NCBI GenBank assembly: GCA_016124445.1
Contig: WGNR01000010.1
Span: 310,001-374,000 of the forward strand
Source of the DNA: a bacterium
GTDB lineage: Bacteria > Planctomycetota > Planctomycetia > Pirellulales > Pirellulaceae
Direction: 5' to 3'
Length of the DNA: 64,000 bases
Below the pieces are notes generated by a model, which was given only the letters and a program-made list of their open reading frames with translations, was not told where the DNA came from and did no database searches. The position numbers and the translations under genes were made by a program. Below are positions 1 to 6,875 of this stretch, piece after piece. Every line of letters begins with the position of its first letter. Position 1 is the first letter of the stretch.

Positions 1-1
1 G

Positions 2-247
2 CAAGATATTCAGATCCTCCGCGACAAGCAAAACATTTACGAAGACCAGATTACGAAAGCCGAAAAGGCACTGCAGGAAGCCCAGCAGGCACTCGAGCAA
101 GCTAGGGTTCATCACCTGCAGGCAGTCAAAGATCGTAAGAAAATTGACGAACATAAAGAACTTTGGGCGCAGGAAGTCGCCAAGATTAGCGAATCGAATC
201 AGGAAAAAGAGCTCGAAGATTTCCGCGTTCGCGAATTGGATGACTAA
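2..247 (+). CDS. sctO: SctO (YscO/FliJ-like) T3SS stalk protein, C-terminal part
   Basis: This open frame enters from the left edge and ends with TAA at 245-247, leaving 81 residues. The visible protein is entirely charged and Q/E/K/A-rich with heptad-like spacing, so it should be a long coiled coil ending in a conserved-looking E-K-E-L-E-D-F stretch. YscO/SctO proteins are small coiled-coil stalks that link the SctN ATPase to the SctV export gate. The identification rests on this coiled-coil form plus position: it lies immediately before sctP and sctQ, as in the yscN-O-P-Q order. The start and most of the N-terminal half lie outside the window, and sequence alone would not separate it from other coiled-coil proteins. 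Confidence 0.72.
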   Translation, partial: QDIQILRDKQNIYEDQITKAEKALQEAQQALEQARVHHLQAVKDRKKIDEHKELWAQEVAKISESNQEKELEDFRVRELDD

Positions 248-267
248 TCCAGCGAGGATCGAAAGCA

Positions 268-1020
268 ATGTCCGATCGTATCGATAACAACAGTTCAAGT
301 GCTCAACGGGTGCCGTCGTCCAGTTCGAGCCCGCCGGTCAATACTCCGGCCGTAAACCAGGCCGCGGCCGAATTTGCCTCGCTGCTGGGAAGTGACAACA
401 AAACTTCGTCGCCTAACGATACCCATTCAAACTATTCCGTCGACCATCACTCCGACAGCCGGCCGCCTGAAGATCAACAAGTCGATCGCCGAGATGAGCG
501 GAACGATTCGGAAAAAGATTCCGATGGCGGCTCGAACAAAGAGAAGGGGAAGGGTAAAGAAGGGAAAGAAGCGACCGAAGTCACTTCGCCTGGCGATCAG
601 ATCCTCAAAAGCTTTGGCCGCTTCGAAGGCGTTGCCAAGGCCGACGCACCGCCACCGTTGGATTCGCCCAAATCCTTGGAAGGCATTATTCAAGCGGTCG
701 CCGATAAGATGTTGGTCTCCGAGGCCAGCGGAAATCGCGAGGTCCGCATCATGCTCAAAGATTCGATCTTGCCAGGCACTGAGGTGCGGATTTCACAGCA
801 GGCGGGCAAGATGCAGGTTCAATTCGTTACCGATTCGGCCAAGTCACAAGAGATGCTCAGCCAGCACCAGGCCATATTGCAGCAGCGGCTCAACGATAAG
901 CTGACCGCACACGATGTGGTGGTGAGCGTCGAGATGGAATCGCAAGGGCATGGCGACCAGCACGACGGCGAATCGCGGGGCAAACGAGAACAGCAACCCG
1001 AAGAAGATGACCAGCAATAG
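268..1020 (+). CDS. sctP: SctP (YscP/FliK-like) needle-length / substrate-switch protein
   Basis: A 250-residue protein 20 bases after sctO, with an AGGA-type ribosome site about 8 bases before the ATG. Residues 1-130 are low-complexity (Ser, Asp, Glu, Lys, Pro) and probably disordered. Residues about 135-222 form a compact segment (A-D-K-M-L-V ... V-R-I-M-L-K ... L-P-G-T-E-V-R-I ... L-Q-Q-R-L) that resembles the C-terminal T3S4/FliK hook-length domain, and the tail is acidic. SctP proteins are secreted rulers that set needle length and switch substrate specificity by contacting SctU. The disordered N-terminal part and a position between sctO and sctQ fit this family. At 250 residues it is shorter than Yersinia YscP, which would imply a short ruler. 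Confidence 0.75.
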   Translation: MSDRIDNNSSSAQRVPSSSSSPPVNTPAVNQAAAEFASLLGSDNKTSSPNDTHSNYSVDHHSDSRPPEDQQVDRRDERNDSEKDSDGGSNKEKGKGKEGKEATEVTSPGDQILKSFGRFEGVAKADAPPPLDSPKSLEGIIQAVADKMLVSEASGNREVRIMLKDSILPGTEVRISQQAGKMQVQFVTDSAKSQEMLSQHQAILQQRLNDKLTAHDVVVSVEMESQGHGDQHDGESRGKREQQPEEDDQQ

Positions 1021-1075
1021 ATTCCCGCTGGTTTAAGACTATCCATTTCGTAACGGCAAATCCTCTCGACACCTT

Positions 1076-2128
1076 ATGAATCAACCGCTTGAGTTCCCCA
1101 AGATTCCTCCTGAGGATGTCCGCTGGCGCAATCAACTTCTGGGGCAAAGCCGACAGATCCCAATGCAGTGCGGCAGTCAGTCTGCCAGTTTGCAGTGGTT
1201 GGATAAGGCTCCGCTCGCGGATGGCAAGCAGGTTCAGATCGTCGCCGGAGATCTGACCTGGTTGGTGGGTGTTTCCGACTGGAATTGTCTGCCGATGGTG
1301 CAGCAGTCGCTCGGAATCGACACGCTGTCAGGCGTGCCTGAGATGATCTTGCTGGCGGTTTTAGAAATGGTCTTCGAGCCCCAGCTCAACCAGGTTGGCA
1401 GCAGTCTGGCAACGCGCTGTGAACTGGCCGGGCTGATCGATCGCTACGACGAAGAAGACTATCCCTATCACATTGGCTTTCAATTGACGCTGGGCGAAGC
1501 GTCCGTCACCGGAAGCGTTGCCGGCGATTCTGCCGCAATGGCGATGCTGTGCGACTGGGCGGCTACGGTAGCCCCGTGTCCGACATCCGATGTCGACAAC
1601 ATGCCGCTCGTGGCACCGATCGAAATCGGGATGACGCAACTCTCCGTCGCCGAACTGAAGCAGATTGGCCCTGGTGATGTTGTCGTCATGGATGTCTCGA
1701 CTTACGCGGAAAATGGTCGCGGACTGGTTCGCTTCCCGCCGCGGCTTGTATGGCGAGTGCATGTAGAAGGGGACCAGGTAATCTTCGAGGAGTCATTTGA
1801 ATCCGAATCACCAGTACCGCAAGCCGACCAGTTGATGTTGACCGTGGTGGCAGAGTTGGGCCGGATCTCTATAACGGCTCAGAACATAGCAGAGTTAGCA
1901 CCTGAAGCGGCTTTGTCGTTTCTCCCCGGTGATTTGGTAACGCTTTCAATGGCAGGACAATCTTTTGCCACCGGTGAATTGGTGAAGATCGGTCCGAAGG
2001 TTGGCGTGCGGGTTAACGCCTGCCGTGCAGGCATTGATCTTCCCGTTGGGCAGTCAAGCCAAATCGCTTCCCCAGATCAAGACTCAGACATTCCCGATAT
2101 TTCGTCAGATCGCTTTGAAGCGATCTAA
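1076..2128 (+). CDS. sctQ: SctQ (YscQ/FliN-FliM-like) cytoplasmic sorting-platform protein
   Basis: A 350-residue protein of the YscQ/HrcQ family, which builds the cytoplasmic ring or pods below the T3SS export apparatus and docks chaperone-substrate complexes. The C-terminal SpoA domain is clear at about residues 252-317 (L-M-L-T-V-V-A-E-L-G-R, F-L-P-G-D-L, F-A-T-G-E-L-V-K-I-G, V-G-V-R-V). A weaker SpoA-like segment with I-G-P-G-D-V-V lies near 180-206. An acidic tail (318-350) follows. Many sctQ genes have an internal start that yields a separate SpoA fragment, but I cannot point to a convincing one here. The stop codon overlaps by 4 bases the end of the convergent RsbW-like gene. The sctRSTU genes that usually follow sctQ are absent. 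Confidence 0.85.
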   Translation: MNQPLEFPKIPPEDVRWRNQLLGQSRQIPMQCGSQSASLQWLDKAPLADGKQVQIVAGDLTWLVGVSDWNCLPMVQQSLGIDTLSGVPEMILLAVLEMVFEPQLNQVGSSLATRCELAGLIDRYDEEDYPYHIGFQLTLGEASVTGSVAGDSAAMAMLCDWAATVAPCPTSDVDNMPLVAPIEIGMTQLSVAELKQIGPGDVVVMDVSTYAENGRGLVRFPPRLVWRVHVEGDQVIFEESFESESPVPQADQLMLTVVAELGRISITAQNIAELAPEAALSFLPGDLVTLSMAGQSFATGELVKIGPKVGVRVNACRAGIDLPVGQSSQIASPDQDSDIPDISSDRFEAI

Positions 2129-2520
2129 GGGATTCGTAGCTTCAGAACGTTTCGCGAGTCGTCGCGATGGTAGGTTGCGTAGTCGGTCAGGCGCCGAACA
2201 AAGTGAAGGCCCAAGCCGCCGATTGGCCGATCGTCAATGTCGGCATCGATGTCCGGCCGTTTGGCCTCAAGCGGATTGAACGCGACACCATCCGTCAACA
2301 CGGTAAGCAGTAGGCCCTCGGGCTGATGATCAAGGTGGACGTCGAAGCGTCCCTCGGCGGCGCTGGCATGGCTGGTGAAATTGACGAAGAGCTCTTCACA
2401 GATCAGCAAGAGATGGTAGCGGGTTTTTTCGCCGAGCGTGACCGAACTTGCGAATTGTTCCAATTGAACGAACAAGTCGTCCAGTGAGTTTAGATCGTTC
2501 GGAACAGAAATCTCAAACAT
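2125..2520 (-). CDS. RsbW/BtrW-like serine kinase / anti-sigma ATPase
   Basis: A 131-residue stand-alone GHKL ATPase of the SpoIIAB/RsbW type (HATPase_c_2). Visible motifs are the N box around residues 42-51 (E-E-L-F-V-N, with Asn47), a G1-like D-G-V-A-F-N-P at 77-83 and the G2 stretch G-G-L-G-L at 101-105. Proteins of this type phosphorylate a cognate STAS protein and sequester a partner, either a sigma factor or another regulator. The gene is the last of the - strand T3SS series and overlaps the preceding gene by 8 bases, so it is almost certainly co-transcribed with sctV. A STAS protein encoded 3.3 kb upstream in the same series is the obvious substrate. The arrangement recalls Bordetella BtrV/BtrW, which control T3SS activity. 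No PP2C phosphatase (BtrU-like) is in the window. Confidence 0.82.
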   Translation of the reverse strand: MFEISVPNDLNSLDDLFVQLEQFASSVTLGEKTRYHLLLICEELFVNFTSHASAAEGRFDVHLDHQPEGLLLTVLTDGVAFNPLEAKRPDIDADIDDRPIGGLGLHFVRRLTDYATYHRDDSRNVLKLRIP

Positions 2521-2974
2521 GCGGTGCAGCTGACCTGGATGGTGTTGAGGATTCGCTGCCTCGATCCGTATCGGGAAGCCTACCGGATCGTTGCCAGTAG
2601 GTTCGACGTCCTCCGTGGGTGAGGCTTATCAGGCTGAAATATTCCGCAGAAAGAAAGTATATCTTAGCTGGCTCGTAAGTCACGCGCCGAAGTTCCCGCG
2701 TATCAGGATCGAGCTCGATAAACATATCTTCCAGGCTGAAAGTCGTCTTGGCTTCGGCCTTGATCTGCCGCCATTTCAGGTCGCCCAGATTCCAGCCATA
2801 TTGACGCATGACTGGCGTCACGCAGGTAACCTGACCCTGCAGGCCTTGCTCGGTAGAACGAACCATCACAGTACAGCCGGCAAAGTTGTCTCCGACACGC
2901 TCCCAAAGTCCCGGCAACTCGACCGGGCGGCCTGACATCATCGCGTATCCAAATGATCGTAGGCGTTCGAGCAT
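2513..2974 (-). CDS. Unknown 153-residue protein between sctV and the RsbW-like gene
   Basis: I do not recognise this protein. It is soluble, with no signal peptide or membrane segment. It has a conserved-looking central part (Y-G-W-N-L-G-D-L-K-W around residues 59-68) and a polar Ser/Arg/Thr-rich tail of about 20 residues. It starts 17 bases after the sctV stop and overlaps the RsbW-like gene by 8 bases, so translation of the two is probably coupled. In Yersinia the gene directly after lcrD is lcrR, which encodes a protein of similar size (about 146 residues). I see no sequence match good enough to call it LcrR. Alternatives are an adaptor for the kinase or a T3SS export accessory protein. 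Confidence 0.65.
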   Translation of the reverse strand: MLERLRSFGYAMMSGRPVELPGLWERVGDNFAGCTVMVRSTEQGLQGQVTCVTPVMRQYGWNLGDLKWRQIKAEAKTTFSLEDMFIELDPDTRELRRVTYEPAKIYFLSAEYFSLISLTHGGRRTYWQRSGRLPDTDRGSESSTPSRSAAPHV

Positions 2975-2991
2975 GGTGAGCTATCGCGGTA

Positions 2992-5085
2992 TTACAAGTT
3001 GATTTTTGCCAGGGGCTGAATGGTGATCTCTTGGGTCAGCTCTTGATAAGAAAGTACAGGCAACTCGGGAAGATCGACCTCGATCAACTTCTTCGTGTAA
3101 CGCCGCACATCCATCGATGTCAGCAGAACCGGCTTCTGCTGCGTCTGCGAAATGTCGCCGACGTTCTTCCGGACCGAATCGATAAACCGCTTGGTCGTTC
3201 GCGGATCGAGCGCCAGGAAGCTACCGCCGGAGGTTTGGCGAATGGCTTTGCGGATGGTTTCCTCCGTATCGGTATCCAACAGGTAAACCGCCAGAATGTT
3301 CTGACCGCCGCTGTACTTGTAGCTGATGAACCGCTTCAGGCTGCTACGAACATACTCGACCAGCAGCACGGTATCCTTTTCCTTCTGTCCCCATTCGATC
3401 AAGGCTTGCAAGATAGTGCGTAGGTTGCGAATGGAAACTTCTTCCTGAACCAACCGTTGCAAGATTTCCGAGATCTTGGGAACCGGAAGCACGCGCTGAA
3501 CTTCCTTGACCACTTCGCCATAACGCTGCTCCATATTGTCCAGCAGGAATCGCGTCTCTTGCAGGCCAAGGAAATCGCCAGCGTATTTCTTTAGCACAAA
3601 CGCCAGGTGATGCGTGAAGATCTTCGGCGTGTCGAGGCAGTGAATGCCCCCTTGGGTGAGCCGCGGGACATCGCTTTCATCGACCCAGATCGTGGCAAGG
3701 TCGGGGAGGAACTTGGGGCCAACCTCGTATTTAACGTCCAGGATATTCAGGTTCTCTTCTTTCTCGCGAACCAGCACGTGGCCTGGATTTAGTTTGCCTT
3801 CGGCGACAGGGACTTCCTGCAGCATGATGCGATACGTATCGCTGGGCATCGAGCGGTTGTATCGCAAATGGATGCCAGGGAAGGGGACCCCCAAGTCGTT
3901 GTACAGTGCCCGTCGCACGCGAATCAGTTCGTCGTTCAGGATACTTGCGTTGAAGGTTGCCTCCAACGATTCCGGAACATCCAGCAGCAAGGGAACGGTT
4001 AGCGAGAAGTCATCACCTTCTTTGCTGTCCTTCTTGGTCGGTGTTGGTTTTTGACCGGCGGCGGCGGAAGCAGGCAAAGGATGCTCTTCGTCGCCATGCC
4101 GGGCGGAATCCGAGATCTTCTTCATCGCGAAGCCAGCGGCACCGACAATCAAACCCAGCGCAATGAACTGCGGTTTAGGGAAACCAGGGATCAACGCGAA
4201 CAATAGCAGCAGCACGCCGCCGATCATCAAGGCTTTCGGCTGGGCGAGAATCTGCGTTCCGATATCGCTGCCGAGGGCGGTCGATTCTTCAGTCGACACG
4301 CGGGTAACGATGATACCGGCGGTAATCGAAATCAAAAGGGCCGGGATCTGCGAAACGAGTCCGTCGCCGATGGTCAGCAGCGAGTACGTTTGCAGGGCCT
4401 TGGCCGCGGTCATATCCTTTTGCAGGATGCCGACGGTGATACCGGCCAGGATATTGATGGCCGTGATGATCAAGCCAGCGATGGCGTCTCCTTTGACGAA
4501 CTTCATCGCACCATCCATGGCCCCGTACAGCTGATTTTCTTTTTCAACCGCGGATCGACGTTCTTTGGCTTGTTCAATATCGATAACGCCGGCTCGCATA
4601 TCGGCATCGATGCTCATCTGCTTACCAGGCATGGCGTCAAGCGTAAAGCGAGCGGCGACTTCAGCAACACGTTCCGAACCCTTGGCAATCACCAGGAACT
4701 GCACGATGGTGATGATCAAGAAGATCACCACCCCGACGATCAGATTGCCGGCGACGACGAACTCGCCGAACGTCTCGATCACTTCGCCGGCGTTGGCTTG
4801 CACCAAGATCAAACGCGTGGTCGTAATGTTGAGCGACAGCCGCAGAAGGGTGGTAAACAGCAGCATGCTCGGGAAGGTCGAAAACGCCAGCACCGAGTTG
4901 ATGTACATCGACATCATCAGCAGCGTGACCGACAGGCCCAGATTGGTCGCTAGCAGCAGGTCGACCAACACCGTAGGCAACGGCAGGATCATCAGCGAGA
5001 TGATCGCCACCACAAGGCCTGCCAGCAGCAAGTCGTTGTATTTCGTCGCCCCGATGACGAAGCTTTCTAGCCGACTACGAGCCAT
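2992..5085 (-). CDS. sctV: SctV (LcrD/YscV/FlhA-like) T3SS major export gate protein
   Basis: A 697-residue protein of the FHIPEP family, the usual length for SctV. The N-terminal half (about residues 15-330) has some eight hydrophobic segments. The family signature begins at about residue 81 (L-R-L-S-L-N-I-T-T-T-R) and continues through V-V-A-G-N. A charged linker at about 330-360 (rich in P, A, K, G) leads to a cytosolic domain (360-697) that forms the nonameric ring receiving chaperone-substrate complexes. The start ATG lies inside the end of the SctY gene (11-base overlap). Ysc-family SctV works with SctX and SctY, both encoded immediately upstream, which supports assignment to the non-flagellar Ysc family rather than to flagellar FlhA. 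Confidence 0.95.
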   Translation of the reverse strand: MARSRLESFVIGATKYNDLLLAGLVVAIISLMILPLPTVLVDLLLATNLGLSVTLLMMSMYINSVLAFSTFPSMLLFTTLLRLSLNITTTRLILVQANAGEVIETFGEFVVAGNLIVGVVIFLIITIVQFLVIAKGSERVAEVAARFTLDAMPGKQMSIDADMRAGVIDIEQAKERRSAVEKENQLYGAMDGAMKFVKGDAIAGLIITAINILAGITVGILQKDMTAAKALQTYSLLTIGDGLVSQIPALLISITAGIIVTRVSTEESTALGSDIGTQILAQPKALMIGGVLLLLFALIPGFPKPQFIALGLIVGAAGFAMKKISDSARHGDEEHPLPASAAAGQKPTPTKKDSKEGDDFSLTVPLLLDVPESLEATFNASILNDELIRVRRALYNDLGVPFPGIHLRYNRSMPSDTYRIMLQEVPVAEGKLNPGHVLVREKEENLNILDVKYEVGPKFLPDLATIWVDESDVPRLTQGGIHCLDTPKIFTHHLAFVLKKYAGDFLGLQETRFLLDNMEQRYGEVVKEVQRVLPVPKISEILQRLVQEEVSIRNLRTILQALIEWGQKEKDTVLLVEYVRSSLKRFISYKYSGGQNILAVYLLDTDTEETIRKAIRQTSGGSFLALDPRTTKRFIDSVRKNVGDISQTQQKPVLLTSMDVRRYTKKLIEVDLPELPVLSYQELTQEITIQPLAKINL

Positions 5086-5404
5086 CTGCCCCCCGGAGGC
5101 GTCCCTTTAGTTGAGTCAGGAGCGAACGCGCTTCCTCGCGGCGTCCCAGGCCGTGCAGGGCCCGGATCCTGATCAAGGTTTCGGAGGTTGAACGTTTGGA
5201 TCGACTCATTCGATTTAATTGTTCCAGACAACTTTCGTATTCATGACCCAGAAGGTACGCATAGGCCAGCATCGCACGAATCGAAGAATCGGTCGGCGCG
5301 ATAACCGTCAATCCTTCGAGTATAGTCGTGGCTTCGGCTGTCCTGCCATGTCGCAGGTACAGAAAACTGAGTAAAGACAAGTATTCGAGAGAAGACTTTT
5401 GCAC
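5075..5404 (-). CDS. sctY: SctY (YscY-like) TPR chaperone
   Basis: A 109-residue protein starting with GTG. It consists of helical TPR-like repeats (Y-L-R-H-G-R-T-A-E-A, A-Y-A-Y-L-L-G-H-E-Y-E-S-C, A-L-H-G-L-G-R-R-E-E-A). Yersinia YscY has the same length (about 114 residues), the same TPR build and the same place, between yscX and lcrD. YscY binds the secreted protein YscX and, together with it, the SctV ring. The gene is 23 bases after sctX and overlaps sctV by 11 bases. A generic TPR T3SS chaperone (LcrH or YscG type) is possible by fold, but the gene order favours YscY. Confidence 0.8.
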   Translation of the reverse strand: MQKSSLEYLSLLSFLYLRHGRTAEATTILEGLTVIAPTDSSIRAMLAYAYLLGHEYESCLEQLNRMSRSKRSTSETLIRIRALHGLGRREEARSLLTQLKGRLRGADGS

Positions 5405-5427
5405 GGGACAGCTCTACCCGGAAGGCA

Positions 5428-5823
5428 CTACGCCTGGTGGAGGAGATTTCGGTAGGTGTTGAATAGATTACGCAGCCCCTCTACGTCTTGCAGAACCTGG
5501 GCCATCGCTTGCAGTTTTTCTTCACCGGGGCGACCGGCAAACTCTTTCAGAGATTCGCCCAGATCTTCCATGCACTGGTCGTGGGCATGATGGTAGCCTG
5601 GAGCAGTCAGCAACTGACGCTCGGTAACCTTGGGCCGAAACGACTCGATCAGGGTTTGCTCAACCGAAGGGGGAAAGAGTACCTCGTCGAGATACTGCTT
5701 GCCGGCAGCTTCACCAGGGACGAACTGACCCCCTTCGGGCAATTGCGAAGGAGTCTGATCGATGTAGGCGGTGATTTGTTCGATACCAGCGTCGAACGTG
5801 AGCTTGCGATTAATCTCTGGCAT
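5428..5823 (-). CDS. sctX: SctX (YscX-like) secreted T3SS component
   Basis: A 131-residue protein with good line-up to remembered Yersinia YscX (122 residues). Shared features are an early G-I-E segment (residues 13-15), a Leu-Pro pair near residue 28, a central T-A-P-G-Y (A-S-P-G-Y in YscX), an L-Q-A-x-A stretch, and a C-terminal N-L-L-H-(K/Q) ending. YscX is an essential exported protein of the Ysc T3SS and needs YscY as its chaperone. An AAGGA ribosome site lies about 9 bases before the ATG. The gene is 21 bases after the STAS gene and 23 before sctY. SctX/SctY are restricted to the Ysc and closely related families, so this gene is diagnostic of the machine type. Confidence 0.85.
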   Translation of the reverse strand: MPEINRKLTFDAGIEQITAYIDQTPSQLPEGGQFVPGEAAGKQYLDEVLFPPSVEQTLIESFRPKVTERQLLTAPGYHHAHDQCMEDLGESLKEFAGRPGEEKLQAMAQVLQDVEGLRNLFNTYRNLLHQA

Positions 5824-5844
5824 AACAGGGTTCCTTGAGTCGGC

Positions 5845-6174
5845 TTACAGGCTGGCCTTGGCGGACTCCAAGTCGTCGCACAGGGTCATTAGCTTTTCGA
5901 AGCCAGCCAACGTGAGGACTTCTTTCACGTTGTCCTGAATCTGGCAGAGAACCATCTTCCCGGATCCTCGCAGGGCTTTGACAGTCTTCAGCAGCACGCG
6001 CAGTCCGGCACTGCTGACATAGGGAACTTCTCCCATGTCGACGACCACGCTGGATGGTTCCTCGCTCAGTACCGTGTCCATGGCATCTTGCAGCTTCGGA
6101 GCGGATAGGGCGTCCAGCTTTCCGATGGGACGCACGATGATCATGTTTTCCAGGGTTTCCGTTTCAACGTTCAC
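5845..6174 (-). CDS. STAS-domain anti-sigma factor antagonist (RsbV/BtrV-like)
   Basis: A 109-residue single-domain STAS protein. Recognisable segments are I-I-V-R-P-I-G-K-L-D-A near residue 12, V-V-V-D-M-G-E-V-P-Y-V near 43 and the S-S-A-G-L-R phosphorylation loop at 54-59. In RsbV/SpoIIAA proteins the matching serine is phosphorylated by the cognate RsbW kinase; here Ser54/Ser55 are the candidates. The gene overlaps the SycN-like gene by 4 bases (ATGA) and is followed 21 bases later by sctX, so it is embedded in the T3SS operon. Yersinia has no such gene at this place. The likely partner is the RsbW-like kinase encoded at the end of the same series, forming a partner switch that may tune secretion or T3SS gene expression. 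Confidence 0.88.
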   Translation of the reverse strand: MNVETETLENMIIVRPIGKLDALSAPKLQDAMDTVLSEEPSSVVVDMGEVPYVSSAGLRVLLKTVKALRGSGKMVLCQIQDNVKEVLTLAGFEKLMTLCDDLESAKASL

Positions 6175-6557
6175 GCGGCGATACCTTCCTTAGCTTGATC
6201 GTGGAGTTGCTGGAAAAGCTGAATCAGTTGCTCGATCGCCGGCACGCTGAATTCGCGGCCTGGCAGGTTCACGGCAAACACCAGGTGCTTCTCGCCCCGG
6301 AGTGCCGCGTTGACGCTGTATGGGTGATGGTTTTCCCAATGACAAAGATCGAGTGCTTTGATAAAGATTTCCCGGCTGGGCCGATCCAGTTCTCGAACAA
6401 CATAGATCAGCACGTTCTCTCCGTGATTGATGTTTTCGATGTATAAATCACCCAGGATTTCAAAACTGAGACAGGCCACGCCTGCCTCGTTGAATTCCAG
6501 GGAGGGCAATCCCAGGCTGTGACCGAAGTCGGCAAGTACGTCGTCGACCCAGCTCAT
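6171..6557 (-). CDS. sycN: SycN-like T3SS chaperone for SctW
   Basis: A 128-residue acidic protein beginning M-S-W-V-x-x-V with F-G-x-x-L-G-L-P shortly after. Remembered Yersinia SycN (123 residues) starts M-S-W-I-E-P-I with F-C-Q-D-L-G-V-P. The rest alternates beta and helix as in the CesT/SycE class I chaperone fold and ends in an amphipathic helix (I-E-Q-L-I-Q-L-F-Q-Q-L). SycN, as a heterodimer with YscB, holds YopN so that it can plug secretion. The gene overlaps the TyeA-like gene by 4 bases and the STAS gene by 4 bases. No YscB partner is obvious in the window, so it may act as a homodimer or with one of the other small chaperones. Confidence 0.78.
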   Translation of the reverse strand: MSWVDDVLADFGHSLGLPSLEFNEAGVACLSFEILGDLYIENINHGENVLIYVVRELDRPSREIFIKALDLCHWENHHPYSVNAALRGEKHLVFAVNLPGREFSVPAIEQLIQLFQQLHDQAKEGIAA

Positions 6558-6844
6558 TCAAATTCCTCCTCTTCCTTGTCGATCGCAATATCGAGCGCTT
6601 CCTGAATGGCCGTCAGCAGTCGCAGGCGAGCTTGATCGTCAACAAACAGCTTCAGTGGCATTTTTCGTATCAGCGAATGCAACTCTCGCAGGAAGTAGAT
6701 CCGAGCCTCCAGGTTCTCGATTTTACAGCGATCGACGATTGCCGTGATCTTCGAGCTGTCGATAAAACGCTGGTCCTTCAGCGAAAGGATCTCTTTCATC
6801 AGAAGATGGGCTAACTGAGCCGTTTTCTCCGAGTACATCTGCAT
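6554..6844 (-). CDS. tyeA: TyeA-like T3SS gatekeeper subunit
   Basis: A 96-residue protein whose second half lines up well with remembered Yersinia TyeA (92 residues). A helix of the type Y-F-L-R-E-L-H-S-L-I is followed by M-P-L-K-L-F-V-D-D (F-P-L-G-V-F-S-D-E in TyeA). Next come L-L-x-x-x-Q-x-A-(L/I)-D-(I/M)-A-I and a run of glutamates at the C-terminus. TyeA binds the C-terminal part of YopN (SctW) and together they hold back effector secretion until the trigger arrives. Here the two are separate genes, as in Yersinia, whereas in several genera they are fused. The gene is 31 bases after sctW and overlaps the SycN-like gene by 4 bases. A second in-frame ATG two codons downstream could also serve as start. 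Confidence 0.85.
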   Translation of the reverse strand: MQMYSEKTAQLAHLLMKEILSLKDQRFIDSSKITAIVDRCKIENLEARIYFLRELHSLIRKMPLKLFVDDQARLRLLTAIQEALDIAIDKEEEEFE

Positions 6845-6875
6845 GGCAGGTCAATATCCTGGGGAAACCTTCACT

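Noticed and set aside
2125..2520. RsbW-like protein as a fragment of a sensor histidine kinase
   Set aside because: It is a complete small protein with SpoIIAB-type N and G boxes, has its own start and lacks any dimerisation/phospho-acceptor histidine region.
2513..2974. Assignment of the gene after sctV as lcrR
   Set aside because: Position and length fit, but I could not see residues that line up with LcrR, so the gene is left unnamed.
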